64,000 nucleotides of DNA from Spongiibacteraceae bacterium (GTDB lineage Bacteria; Pseudomonadota; Gammaproteobacteria; Pseudomonadales; Dasaniaceae), in contig JANQLG010000019.1 of NCBI GenBank assembly GCA_028280715.1, forward strand, positions 1-64,000, given 5' to 3'. Of this stretch, positions 56,356 to 64,000 are shown in pieces (the stretch's first letter is position 1; each line of letters opens with the position of its first letter). The position numbers and the translations under genes are program-made. The notes beneath the pieces are model-generated. The model had not been told where the DNA came from. It saw only the letters and a program-made list of their open reading frames with translations, and made no database searches.

Positions 56356-57738
56356 ATGAGTTCTGGGGAGAAAAGGATGAATTGTGGCAGATACGTAAAA
56401 AACAGCGTTGAAGCTTTCTGTGGTATTTTAGTTTTATGCAACTTAGTGCTATCTGTGCCACCGGCGATGGCTAGCGAAAAAAAACTGCCGTTATCTGCGG
56501 TAGAATCAGATCCAAAGGCCATGGGTTGGATGGTAGGTTTCCCTCCCGAAAGTTCACGCCTGATCACTCAACCAGATTCTAATTACTTCAGCTTTCCAAA
56601 ATTGCGTTGGTCTGTTTGTCACCTTCGAGAATTCCTGCCAACCCAGGAAATCAGTCGCGGTCTGGATGCACCTGTTCCGCTGAAATATTTAAGGCCTAAA
56701 ACGCTGGAAAAAGTTGGCCGAGAAATTGATGCGCTGACATTTAAGCCACTGGGATTGGATACCTCCATGACCTGGGCCGACTCTTTGCAGGTAAACTATA
56801 CCGACGGCATACTCATTCTCCATCGCAACCGTGTTGTTTACGAGCGCTATTTTGGCTGCCTGCAACAAGATGGTAAGCATGCTGCCATGTCGATGACTAA
56901 ATCGGTTACCGGGCTGTTGGCCGAAATTTTAATAGCCGAGGGAACTCTGAATGACAGGACACAGGTATCGGAAATTATTCCCGAAGTAGCCAATAGCGCC
57001 TTTGGTTCTGCTACGGTTCGTCAAGTGATGGATATGACCACAGGGGTTAGTTATTCGGAGGATTATTCTGACCCTAATGCCGATATATGGACTTACTCAA
57101 GAGCGGCTAGTCCACTACCTAAACCAGCAAATTACACTGGCCCTAATGGTTATTGGCAATATCTGCAACAAGTAAAACCTGAAGGCCCCCACGGTGTATC
57201 ATTCCATTACAAGACGATTAATTCTGATATGTTGGGTTGGATCATCGCCCGCACCGCTAATAAATCAGTCACTCAATTAGCGTCAGAAAGGCTCTGGCAA
57301 CGAATGGGAGCGGAACAGGATGCTTATATCACAATAGATGGTCTCGGTGTGCCTTTTGCAGGTGGCGGATTGACCGCTGGCCTAAGGGATATGGGAAGGT
57401 TGGGGCAGCTAATGTTGAATAAAGGTATTATCAATGGTGTTCGTCTGTTTCCCGAAGTGGTGGTAGAAAAAATTTCAGCCGGGGGTGATCGCAGCAAGTT
57501 TGGTCATGCTTTCCCAACACTCGAAGGGGCTAGCTATACTAGTCAGTGGTGGGTGTTTCATAACAAGCATGGAGCCTTTGCAGCTAGAGGTGTTCACGGA
57601 CAAACCATTTATGTGGACCCCACAGCGCAAATGGTACTGGTCCGATTTGCGTCTCATCCACAGGCAAAGAATGGCCTGATTGACCCAACATCATTGCCTG
57701 CTTATCAGGCGGTAGCAGAGTATTTGTTAAGTCGATAG
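56356..57738 (+). CDS. Serine beta-lactamase-fold hydrolase (NylB/EstB-like)
   Basis: 460 aa with an N-terminal hydrophobic export segment. The active-site S-x-x-K is in MSMTKSVTGLLAE, followed by the YKTINSDMLGW region corresponding to the YxN loop and a C-terminal GVHGQTIYVD segment. The layout resembles 6-aminohexanoate-dimer hydrolase and class C-type esterases rather than a true resistance beta-lactamase. ATG 56377 has equally good spacing from GGAG. Single-gene unit. Confidence 0.87.
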   Translation: MSSGEKRMNCGRYVKNSVEAFCGILVLCNLVLSVPPAMASEKKLPLSAVESDPKAMGWMVGFPPESSRLITQPDSNYFSFPKLRWSVCHLREFLPTQEISRGLDAPVPLKYLRPKTLEKVGREIDALTFKPLGLDTSMTWADSLQVNYTDGILILHRNRVVYERYFGCLQQDGKHAAMSMTKSVTGLLAEILIAEGTLNDRTQVSEIIPEVANSAFGSATVRQVMDMTTGVSYSEDYSDPNADIWTYSRAASPLPKPANYTGPNGYWQYLQQVKPEGPHGVSFHYKTINSDMLGWIIARTANKSVTQLASERLWQRMGAEQDAYITIDGLGVPFAGGGLTAGLRDMGRLGQLMLNKGIINGVRLFPEVVVEKISAGGDRSKFGHAFPTLEGASYTSQWWVFHNKHGAFAARGVHGQTIYVDPTAQMVLVRFASHPQAKNGLIDPTSLPAYQAVAEYLLSR

Positions 57739-57857
57739 TATGCTGGCTTTACTAACAGCCCCATTACTAGCTGCAATTTGAAATCCACGAAAATATTGAC
57801 TAGCGTAATCTAATAGACTGCGTTCAACACTATTCTTACAAAGCAGCAGGACGCCCA

Positions 57858-58277
57858 ATGAGTGAAGATAACAACAACCTGGTACGTCAATTTGTTCGTG
57901 ACATCTTCATACATCACCATACTGATTGTATTGACGAAATGCTTAGTCATGATTTCACTTACAGCAGCGAGCTGATAAAAGAACCTAAAGATCGGCAATG
58001 GACTCAAGAGATCCTGCAACAAATTTTTATTGCCTTTCCCGACTTTAACGCCAAGATAGAGGCCTTCAATAGTACCGATGATATTATTACGCTTAAGTTG
58101 CTATTTTCTGGTACCTTGCGTGATGATTTTATGGGTATAAAAGCTTCAGGGCAGTCTTTCTCAGGTTATGGTGTTATGATATTTAAAGTTATGGATAACA
58201 AAATTCAACAGATTCAGGCAAAGATGAATACAACTGATTTTTTGTCGCAGCTAGCGCAGAATAATGCCGCTCAATGA
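57858..58277 (+). CDS. SnoaL-like polyketide cyclase/NTF2-fold protein
   Basis: 139 aa. The helix-strand pattern with NNLVRQFVRDIFIHHHTDCI, a FPDFNAKIEAF strand and FSGYGVMIFKV fits the SnoaL-like ester cyclase group of NTF2-fold proteins. Catalytic residue and substrate cannot be assigned; no polyketide genes are nearby. Confidence 0.8.
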   Translation: MSEDNNNLVRQFVRDIFIHHHTDCIDEMLSHDFTYSSELIKEPKDRQWTQEILQQIFIAFPDFNAKIEAFNSTDDIITLKLLFSGTLRDDFMGIKASGQSFSGYGVMIFKVMDNKIQQIQAKMNTTDFLSQLAQNNAAQ

Positions 58278-58351
58278 TTAAAGGACTGCTACCTCTTAAT
58301 TTAAAATAATAGTGAAGAAATCATCCTTTCTGTATCAGTTTTTGCCTATTA

Positions 58352-59437
58352 ATGATTAGTATTACCGAGATTCAGGGACATTCAGAATTAGAAAATTGGA
58401 AGTCTCAATGGTTTGATGCATTTACAAGTAGTAATGCTGTAGATTTATCTGCCTCATATCACTTTCTGGTTGGTGAATACCAACAGCTCAACAGCGATCG
58501 AAATAAACAACTGTTAATAGCACACAATAATGATGTATTGCTTGGTGCAATGCTGTATAGCAAAAAAGAGCAATATCTCTTTAAGAACTTGTTGAAGTTT
58601 CAATATATTCAAATGGGTGGGCATTATGTCTCTGATGCATTATTGCTAGGGAATGAGCCAGAAAAAGTCTTTTATGCATTTATCCGGTATTTAAAAAGAC
58701 GATATCCCAAAAGTAGCTGGTTTGCATGTGATCAGCTGTCGGTCAATCAATACCAGCAAGTCTTGAAAACAAAATCCACTGGATCTTTAGTAGGGCAGGG
58801 TGATCCTGTAGCTATTTTTAACGTTAGCGAAGGCGGAAAGAAAACTATAAAAGAAAAAATGAAGAAAAAGTCCCGCGCTAATATCAATTATTGTGAACGG
58901 CTATTACACAGGAATTTTGATAGTGTCGATATGGTAGTAGAGGTCGAATTCTCAAGCAAAGAGCAAAATGATGTGCTCTTTAGTCGCTTTATTGAGTTAG
59001 AAGACAGTGGCTGGAAGCAGGAAGAGGCTGGATCTATATTGCGCCGGAGCGGTGGGTTGTGTTTCCACCAGGCAGTTAGTAATTCTGCCTCTTCAGTAGG
59101 GCAAATGTGTTGGAGCGAATTAATTGTCGATGGAAAAACCATTGCTATGCTGTTTTCGGTAAAAAATGACCGCACCGTTTGGGTTTGTAAAACAGCATAC
59201 GATGAGGGCTATAAAAAATACTCACCTGGTGCAGTGTTACTGACAAAATTCCTGGAGGGGATGGCAGACCAACCTTCGATTGATACGGTCAATATGATTA
59301 CCGGTTACGAGTGGCTGAACAAATGGTCACCTGAAAAGCACAATTACCACTCATTTGTGAGTTTTAACGATACCTGGAAAGGCCGGCTAGCTTATTGGCT
59401 AAAGCAGTTCAACAACCGCGCGTGGAAAAGAGTTTGA
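58352..59437 (+). CDS. FemAB/BioF2-like GNAT acetyltransferase
   Basis: 361 aa. Two GNAT-like halves of the Acetyltransf_6 type: RLLHRNFDSV, the acceptor region DSGWKQEEAGSILRRSGGLC, and YDEGYKKYSPGAVLL near residue 288. A Lys-rich KEKMKKKSRANI helix precedes the second half. Substrates of such proteins include cell-surface polysaccharide or peptide intermediates; none can be assigned here. Confidence 0.82.
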   Translation: MISITEIQGHSELENWKSQWFDAFTSSNAVDLSASYHFLVGEYQQLNSDRNKQLLIAHNNDVLLGAMLYSKKEQYLFKNLLKFQYIQMGGHYVSDALLLGNEPEKVFYAFIRYLKRRYPKSSWFACDQLSVNQYQQVLKTKSTGSLVGQGDPVAIFNVSEGGKKTIKEKMKKKSRANINYCERLLHRNFDSVDMVVEVEFSSKEQNDVLFSRFIELEDSGWKQEEAGSILRRSGGLCFHQAVSNSASSVGQMCWSELIVDGKTIAMLFSVKNDRTVWVCKTAYDEGYKKYSPGAVLLTKFLEGMADQPSIDTVNMITGYEWLNKWSPEKHNYHSFVSFNDTWKGRLAYWLKQFNNRAWKRV

Positions 59438-59508
59438 TTACTTCGCTATTAAGTCGGCAATGAAATGGAGGGCTCTAGCCTTACCCTCAATTATGTGTAC
59501 TCGAAAAA

Positions 59509-60225
59509 TTAAATTCCCAATGATTTAAAGTACTCTGAACGAATTTTGTCAATCTCGCCAGAGCGTTGCATTTCTTTCAAAGTTTCTTCCAGCTTTGGTT
59601 TCAGATGCTCGTTTTTCTTATGAATAAAATGATAAAGCTGGTGAGATTCTATAGTGCCACCCATCATTGAAACATTGTTAATAGACAGTTTACGCAATGC
59701 TTTAATTCCCGTTATTTTTGTTAGTATTGCATAGTCAATTCTGCCTACAGAAACCATTTTGAGTAGCTGCTCAGGGCCAACTATTTTCACATAACTTAGC
59801 TGTGGGTGTTCAGCAATCGCTCTGTCCATAAAGGTGTGGCCTGTTACCGCGCCAATGTTATAAGGGTAGAGACTTTCCCAATTATTAAAAGTTTTAGTTT
59901 GTGATGTGCCAAAAGCAACAATATCAATACTGTGTATAGGGACCGAAATTTTTATCAGATTGGGAAACCTTTCCGCAGTACTACCGCGCCTCTGAAGCTC
60001 GGCATCGTACTCTCCAGTGCTTGAAAGAAAAATGGAACGCGCAGAGGGAAAATGTCCAACCTCAATATCATAGCCAATTTTGTTATAGGCTTTTCTTAGA
60101 ATAATCTCACTCGCAGTAGGGGTATCGGAGTAATAATTGGCAGCTATTTTTAGCTTGGTTAGGGCTAAAGAATCATTCGCAGATGCGGTTAAAAACACCC
60201 AAAATATAAACGCAGAAACTCTCAT
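59509..60225 (-). CDS. Orphan periplasmic solute-binding-like protein (paralogue of 40193-40918)
   Basis: 238 aa from ATG 60225, chosen because a signal peptide (VSAFIFWVFLTASA) begins there; an upstream frame to 60321 adds a non-signal tail. Shares GYDIEV, SARS, FNNWE, GPEQLLKMVS-GRIDYA and SGEI motifs with its paralogue at 40 kb. No ABC transporter genes adjoin. Confidence 0.82.
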   Translation of the reverse strand: MRVSAFIFWVFLTASANDSLALTKLKIAANYYSDTPTASEIILRKAYNKIGYDIEVGHFPSARSIFLSSTGEYDAELQRRGSTAERFPNLIKISVPIHSIDIVAFGTSQTKTFNNWESLYPYNIGAVTGHTFMDRAIAEHPQLSYVKIVGPEQLLKMVSVGRIDYAILTKITGIKALRKLSINNVSMMGGTIESHQLYHFIHKKNEHLKPKLEETLKEMQRSGEIDKIRSEYFKSLGI

Positions 60226-60452
60226 TGTCGTCCTGAAATACCGCTTTTGCTGACTCTTGGGTGTGCTAAAAGGAGTGCTAGTATCCGGCAATTTATTTAT
60301 CAATAAAACCCCTCTTAACAATTAATTGTTTGTTATAGGGCTATTTATTTGTATAACCTAGATTTTGATTAATATGATTTATTTATTTGTTCATAATTAA
60401 GTAAACCCCCACCGACTTTGCTGCACTAACCCATAAAGAGAACGGAGAATCC

Positions 60453-60992
60453 GTGCTTCAGCAGCTGACAGACAAAGCTCTGGTTAAGCGCTACCAACAC
60501 CATGACTTGGACGCTTTTACAGAACTCGCCCGGCGACATCACCAGCGGCTTTATCGGTTGGCAGCGGTACAACTGATCGATGCCAGCAGTGCCGACGATG
60601 TTACCCAAGAGGTGTTTATGCGTGCATTAAAGGGATTTAAATCGTTTTTATTTCTGGCTGAACCGAGCACTTGGCTGTATCGAACCACAAAAAATGTCTG
60701 CCGTGAGTTCAATCGGCGCAAGCCAGCTCAGGTAGAGGACGAAGAGGAATACGCAACAGGGTTGCCCGAAGAAGCACTCGCGTCGCAGCGAACGATTGGG
60801 CAGGTGAGACGGTTGGTAAAGCAGTTACCCGAACGACAAAGAGATGTGGTGATGCTGCGGATTTTTGAGGAACTCTCGGTGGAACAGACGGCAACTATTA
60901 TGAATTGCCGGCCCGGAACGGTAAAAGCGCTGTTGCACAAAGCCATGCAGACGCTGCGAAAAAACGCTGATAATGTGGAGTTACTACAGTGA
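60453..60992 (+). CDS. ECF-type RNA polymerase sigma factor
   Basis: 179 aa. Region 2 (AFTELARRHHQRLYRLA, DDVTQEVFMRALKG) and region 4 (LPERQRDVVMLRIFEELSVE followed by QTATIMNCRPGTVKALLHKA). GTG 60453 with GGAGA upstream is the start. First gene of a compact operon with an anti-sigma-like protein, a small exported protein and DUF1800/DUF1501 genes; this suggests that the sigma factor controls them. Confidence 0.92.
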   Translation: MLQQLTDKALVKRYQHHDLDAFTELARRHHQRLYRLAAVQLIDASSADDVTQEVFMRALKGFKSFLFLAEPSTWLYRTTKNVCREFNRRKPAQVEDEEEYATGLPEEALASQRTIGQVRRLVKQLPERQRDVVMLRIFEELSVEQTATIMNCRPGTVKALLHKAMQTLRKNADNVELLQ

Positions 60993-61522
60993 CCGATGAT
61001 ACCCAACAAAATCTCGACGAACTGGCCCAGGCTTATCAGTCGATCGAGCCGCCACCGGAGTTGTTGCATCGCATCTGTGAACAGGTGCAGCAAGAAGAAC
61101 AGCAGACTTCCTCCTTGCCGGTTTGGGGTGCCGTGGCTACAGCAGTAGTGTGTGTAGCTTTGGCAATGCTATTCACCTTCGATCTGCACCGTCCGGTTGA
61201 TAAACCTCGGCTTGCTGTAGAACCTAACATAATAGGGCCCAACACAATAGAACCTAACATAATAGAACCCAGCATAAGCTCTGGCGATTTACAGATACCG
61301 GCACTATCCAGCCTAACAACCTCCGTTGCGCCGACTACCGAGTCGAAAACTCGGGCACAGTTACCGAGCCTTGGAGATTTGTCTGGCATCTCCCTGACAC
61401 CGATTTCACCGACAGCGAAACCACCGCAACAACCTGCACCGGAAAACTCTAATCGCAGCAGTGACATTAGCACCGATATTTTTGAATTTTTAGAGGAGCA
61501 CAACCATGACAACACTGTTTAA
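60989..61522 (+). CDS. Anti-sigma-like membrane protein
   Basis: 177 aa starting at a GTG that overlaps the sigma-gene stop (GTGA). A helical cytoplasmic part (LAQAYQSIEPPPELLHRICE), one membrane segment (about 46-64) and a Pro/Ser/Thr-rich periplasmic tail. No zinc-binding anti-sigma motif; assigned by position. A 4 x 15-bp tandem repeat (61220-61279) encodes EPNII/GPNTI/EPNII/EPSIS. Confidence 0.8.
   Translation: MTDDTQQNLDELAQAYQSIEPPPELLHRICEQVQQEEQQTSSLPVWGAVATAVVCVALAMLFTFDLHRPVDKPRLAVEPNIIGPNTIEPNIIEPSISSGDLQIPALSSLTTSVAPTTESKTRAQLPSLGDLSGISLTPISPTAKPPQQPAPENSNRSSDISTDIFEFLEEHNHDNTV
61220..61279 (+). repeat. 15-bp tandem repeat (4 copies) encoding pentapeptides
   Basis: Four in-frame variants of GAACCTAACATAATA inside the anti-sigma-like gene, in its periplasmic linker. 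Confidence 0.9.
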
Positions 61523-61913
61523 ATCACTGGTTTTTGCATGCGCGGTCAGCGCTGCTTTACCCACACTGGCAGCAGATGATGCTGAAACCCAGCATATCAA
61601 CCGCATGCGCGGCTTTATCGAGCTGATGCATGGGTTTTACGGCATTATCGAAACCACGCATATGATTGCTGACAACCCGGAGATGTCGGCTGTTCTACAA
61701 ATGCATAAGATCGAAGAAATTTACAAAGAGCGGGGCGATCGCTCCAAGGCGATAGCAGAGTTTTATGCCGTGCTGGAAAAAACCGATAACCCTACCATCA
61801 GGAATACCGCCTATCACTTGCTCGGTGAAGCGTTGAAAGAAACCGGCCGGCAGGAGGAGGCGATCAAAGTGCTGAAAAAAGGCCTGGAAGAAAATATCAA
61901 ACTGGCTGAGTAA
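61506..61913 (+). CDS. Small exported TPR-like protein
   Basis: 135 aa. Signal peptide (LKSLVFACAVSAALPTLAA region), then a helical domain with one clear TPR-type pair (AYHLLGEALKETGRQEEAIK). It overlaps the anti-sigma-like gene by 17 bases. Likely a periplasmic partner of the exported DUF1800/DUF1501 proteins, by context. Confidence 0.8.
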   Translation: MTTLFKSLVFACAVSAALPTLAADDAETQHINRMRGFIELMHGFYGIIETTHMIADNPEMSAVLQMHKIEEIYKERGDRSKAIAEFYAVLEKTDNPTIRNTAYHLLGEALKETGRQEEAIKVLKKGLEENIKLAE

Positions 61914-61937
61914 AACCTTTCACGCGGAGTGATCATT

Positions 61938-63743
61938 ATGATTGCGCGATTATTTTTAATCTTGGCACTGATTGGTTTGATTAGCGCCTGTGGAGGCGGA
62001 GGAGGTGGTGGTTCCGGCACTCCCGATCCTGGTCCGACAGATCCACCACCTGCACATATTCCCATAGTACTGGAACCGGATACCGCACCAGACCCGGTGT
62101 TGCCGGCGGCTGATGACGCAGACGCACAGGAGGCGGCCCGCTTTTTGACCCAGGCAACATTTGGCCCCACCACCAAAGAAATTGTGCGGTTGATGGATAT
62201 GACGTTAGAGGATTGGATCGACGAACAGATGACATTGCCGCAAACCCGGCAGTTAACCTTCCTTGATGACAGGATCAGAGAGATCGGTTTCGATCCCTTC
62301 AACGAAGAGGACTTCGATGAGTTCTACCCAAAGGAACTGCAACGCAGTGATGTGTGGTGGGAAACGGTATTGTTTGGCCGCGATCAGTTGCGCCAGCGCG
62401 TGGCCTTCGCGCTCAGCGAAATTTTTGTGATCTCTACGTTATCAGACACGCTATTCAACGACAGCCGAGGCGTTGCCAATTACCACGACATGCTGGCTGA
62501 ACATGCCTTTGGCAACTTCCGAGAGTTGCTGGAAGCGGTGACCCTCAATCCAATGATGGGCGAATACCTCAGTATGGTGAGAAATGAAAAAGCCGATGCC
62601 GTGCGCAATATTCGCCCCGATGAAAACTATGCCCGCGAGTTGATGCAGCTGTTCAGCATTGGGCTGATTGAGCTTAACAACGACGGCACGCCCCGGCTCG
62701 ATCAGGAAAGCAATACCATACCCACCTATGATCAGGAAATTATCAAAGCCTTTGCCCGCGTGTTTACCGGTTGGATGTATGGCGATGCGCCTACCTGGTA
62801 TTGGTTCGATGAGGGTGCTGCCAGTGAAGTCCTGCCGATGAAAGCCTTCGCCGATTTTCACGATAATGGCGAAAAAACACTGCTCAATAACCAAGTGTTG
62901 CCGGCCGGCCAGACACCGGAACAGGACTTAGCCGGAGCGTTAGATAATATTTTCAACCATCCCAACGTTGGCCCCTTTATTGGTAAGCAACTGATCCAGC
63001 GGCTGGTCACCAGTAATCCCAGCAGCGATTATGTGGCAAGGGTGGCTTCAGTATTTAATGACAACGGTTCCGGAGAAAGAGGGGACATGGCAGCAGTGAT
63101 TCGCGCGATACTGCTCGATACCGAAGCTCGGCACGGTCATACCGAACAATCAGATACCTTCGGTAAATTGAAGGAACCGCTGCTTAAGCTCACCGCGTTG
63201 TGGCGAGCATTTAGAATTCGGGGTGTTCCTGCAGAGGATGAAGACGGCTTTGTGTCGCCATCCCGAGTGCGTTACTTCGGCTCTTTTCGGGAGACCGGGC
63301 AACGTCCCTACGGGGCTCCCTCGGTGTTCAATTTCTTTCGCCCCGATTTTAGCCAAACCGGCCCGATTACCAGCGGCGGTTATGTATCACCGGAATTTCA
63401 AAACCTGACGGAAAATTACATTACCGCCACCACCAATCGCTTGTTTCTCTCTGCTTACATTAGCGATCTGGATAATCCGCCGGACAATTTCGATGCCCTC
63501 TGGGATACCGGCCCGATACAACTCAACTTCAGCGAAGAAAAAGCGATAGCGGCAGATGCAACTGCCCTGGTGGACAGGCTCAATTTATTGCTATTGGGCG
63601 GGCAAATGTCAGCAGCGATGGAAAATACCCTGGTTGCTCATTTGGAAAATATTCCACCCGATAGTGCTGAACTGATCGCAGTGCGGGTCTATGAAGCGGT
63701 TTATCTCACCGCCAGCTCTCCGGCCTTTGCGGTACAGCGATAA
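61938..63743 (+). CDS. DUF1800 family lipoprotein
   Basis: 601 aa. ATG 61938 is chosen because CGGAG lies 9 bases upstream and the leader then ends in ISAC, a lipobox; GTG 61929 is too close to that site. A Gly/Pro/Asp-rich linker precedes the DUF1800 domain (EAARFLTQATFGPTTKEI, NYARELMQLFSIG, VFTGWMYG). The domain is longer than that of the copy at 4388-5764. Likely acts with the adjacent DUF1501 protein outside the cytoplasm; biochemical role unknown. Confidence 0.92.
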   Translation: MIARLFLILALIGLISACGGGGGGGSGTPDPGPTDPPPAHIPIVLEPDTAPDPVLPAADDADAQEAARFLTQATFGPTTKEIVRLMDMTLEDWIDEQMTLPQTRQLTFLDDRIREIGFDPFNEEDFDEFYPKELQRSDVWWETVLFGRDQLRQRVAFALSEIFVISTLSDTLFNDSRGVANYHDMLAEHAFGNFRELLEAVTLNPMMGEYLSMVRNEKADAVRNIRPDENYARELMQLFSIGLIELNNDGTPRLDQESNTIPTYDQEIIKAFARVFTGWMYGDAPTWYWFDEGAASEVLPMKAFADFHDNGEKTLLNNQVLPAGQTPEQDLAGALDNIFNHPNVGPFIGKQLIQRLVTSNPSSDYVARVASVFNDNGSGERGDMAAVIRAILLDTEARHGHTEQSDTFGKLKEPLLKLTALWRAFRIRGVPAEDEDGFVSPSRVRYFGSFRETGQRPYGAPSVFNFFRPDFSQTGPITSGGYVSPEFQNLTENYITATTNRLFLSAYISDLDNPPDNFDALWDTGPIQLNFSEEKAIAADATALVDRLNLLLLGGQMSAAMENTLVAHLENIPPDSAELIAVRVYEAVYLTASSPAFAVQR

Positions 63744-63807
63744 TTTTTTTGAGTGATAGTTATTTTTCGAGAGTCAGTGAAAGAAAGTAGGTAAAAGGTA
63801 GATAGTA

Positions 63808-64000
63808 TGCATCCAAATAAATCCAGACGCGCCTTGCTATCAAGGCGTGCTTTCCTGAAAAACAGTGCCCTGCTGACACTGGGCAGCAGCAGTTTCTCCA
63901 GCGTACTGGGTGGCCTGCAGATGGTGAATGCTCAATCATTACCAGTCACTGATTACAAAGCACTGGTCTGCGTATTTTTACTCGGTGGCAATGACGCCTT
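63808..64000 (+). CDS. DUF1501 family protein, N-terminus (runs off window)
   Basis: 64 codons are visible. The N-terminus contains SRRAFLKNSALLTLGSSSF, a classical twin-arginine signal, then the family start DYKALVCVFLLGGND. It follows the DUF1800 gene by 64 bp. Export by Tat implies that the protein folds or binds its cofactor inside the cell. The other DUF1501 protein (3198-4337) has a shorter RR signal. Confidence 0.9.

Noticed and set aside
56356..57738. Beta-lactamase resistance gene
   Set aside because: SxxK fold motifs are shared with esterases and NylB-type hydrolases, and the rest of the sequence looks closer to those.
61036..61515. 159-codon minus-strand frame
   Set aside because: Antisense to the anti-sigma-like gene in GC-richer DNA; no ribosome-binding site or recognisable domain.
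61814..62302. 162-codon minus-strand frame
   Set aside because: Antisense to the DUF1800 lipoprotein N-terminus; its Gly/Pro-rich content mirrors the linker.

Overview
The window reads as chromosome of a marine, polysaccharide-degrading gammaproteobacterium (Alteromonadales/Cellvibrionales-like). This rests on a lacZ-type beta-galactosidase next to an FGly-type sulfatase, a complete-looking oxidative galactose (De Ley-Doudoroff) gene set with a Na+-coupled sugar symporter, several TonB-dependent receptors with PepSY membrane partners, and a CIO-like cytochrome bd oxidase. No rRNA, tRNA, CRISPR array or intact transposase was seen. The DNA is AT-rich up to about 60.4 kb, and by eye clearly richer in G+C after that.

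Layout. 0-6 kb: 3' part of a GH2 beta-galactosidase, a sulfatase lipoprotein, and a convergent DUF1800-DUF1501 pair. 5.9-17 kb: sugar-acid catabolism, with a GntR/FCD regulator, SDR sugar dehydrogenase, KDPGal aldolase, IlvD/Edd dehydratase, SSS symporter, SMP-30 lactonase, an unassigned GH-A-like secreted enzyme on the other strand, and a translationally coupled pair of GAPDH homologues, the first of which has lost its catalytic cysteine. The pathway would oxidise galactose freed by the beta-galactosidase and sulfatase to pyruvate and glyceraldehyde 3-phosphate; the KDGal kinase is not in the window. 17-24 kb: octaheme cytochrome c/TPR protein, WYL regulator with ABM and VOC proteins, Na+/H+ antiporter, FMN glutamate-synthase-like protein. 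24.3-27.4 kb: a 1041-residue membrane protein joining an OmpA-like peptidoglycan-binding domain to a KAP P-loop NTPase. 27-32.6 kb: acetyltransferases, slipin/NfeD, and an ECF sigma factor with membrane partners. 32.8-36.5 kb: TonB receptor plus PepSY protein. 36.7-40 kb: cydAB, a GbsR-type regulator and an overlooked 54-aa membrane protein.

40-44.3 kb is a zone of decay and small membrane genes: an orphan solute-binding protein, a metallo-beta-lactamase gene broken by a stop codon, a DUF2306 protein, pcm, a GbsR C-terminal remnant, and a stub of an SDR gene. 44.3-51 kb is a minus-strand iron-uptake block (two TonB receptors, PepSY protein, two small membrane proteins, a near-perfect Fur box), bracketed by two 92-95 bp direct repeats derived from the 5' end of the SDR gene at 51.16 kb. 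52-56 kb holds small regulators, including an R-M controller-like HTH with a palindromic operator and a divergent 58-aa Cys-rich microprotein, plus DUF2975, DUF533 and Rap1a/Tai-like proteins. 56.3-60.3 kb: NylB-like serine hydrolase, SnoaL-like protein, FemAB/GNAT-like protein, and a second orphan solute-binding protein paralogous to the one at 40 kb.

The right edge (60.45-64 kb) is one compact operon: ECF sigma factor, membrane anti-sigma-like protein, small secreted TPR-like protein, DUF1800 lipoprotein and a Tat-signal DUF1501 protein (cut by the window end). With the DUF1800-DUF1501 pair at 3-6 kb it forms a recurrent, poorly described two-protein module. The best candidates for new biology are this module, the OmpA-KAP fusion, the pseudo-GAPDH/GAPDH pair, and the SDR-derived repeats around the iron locus.
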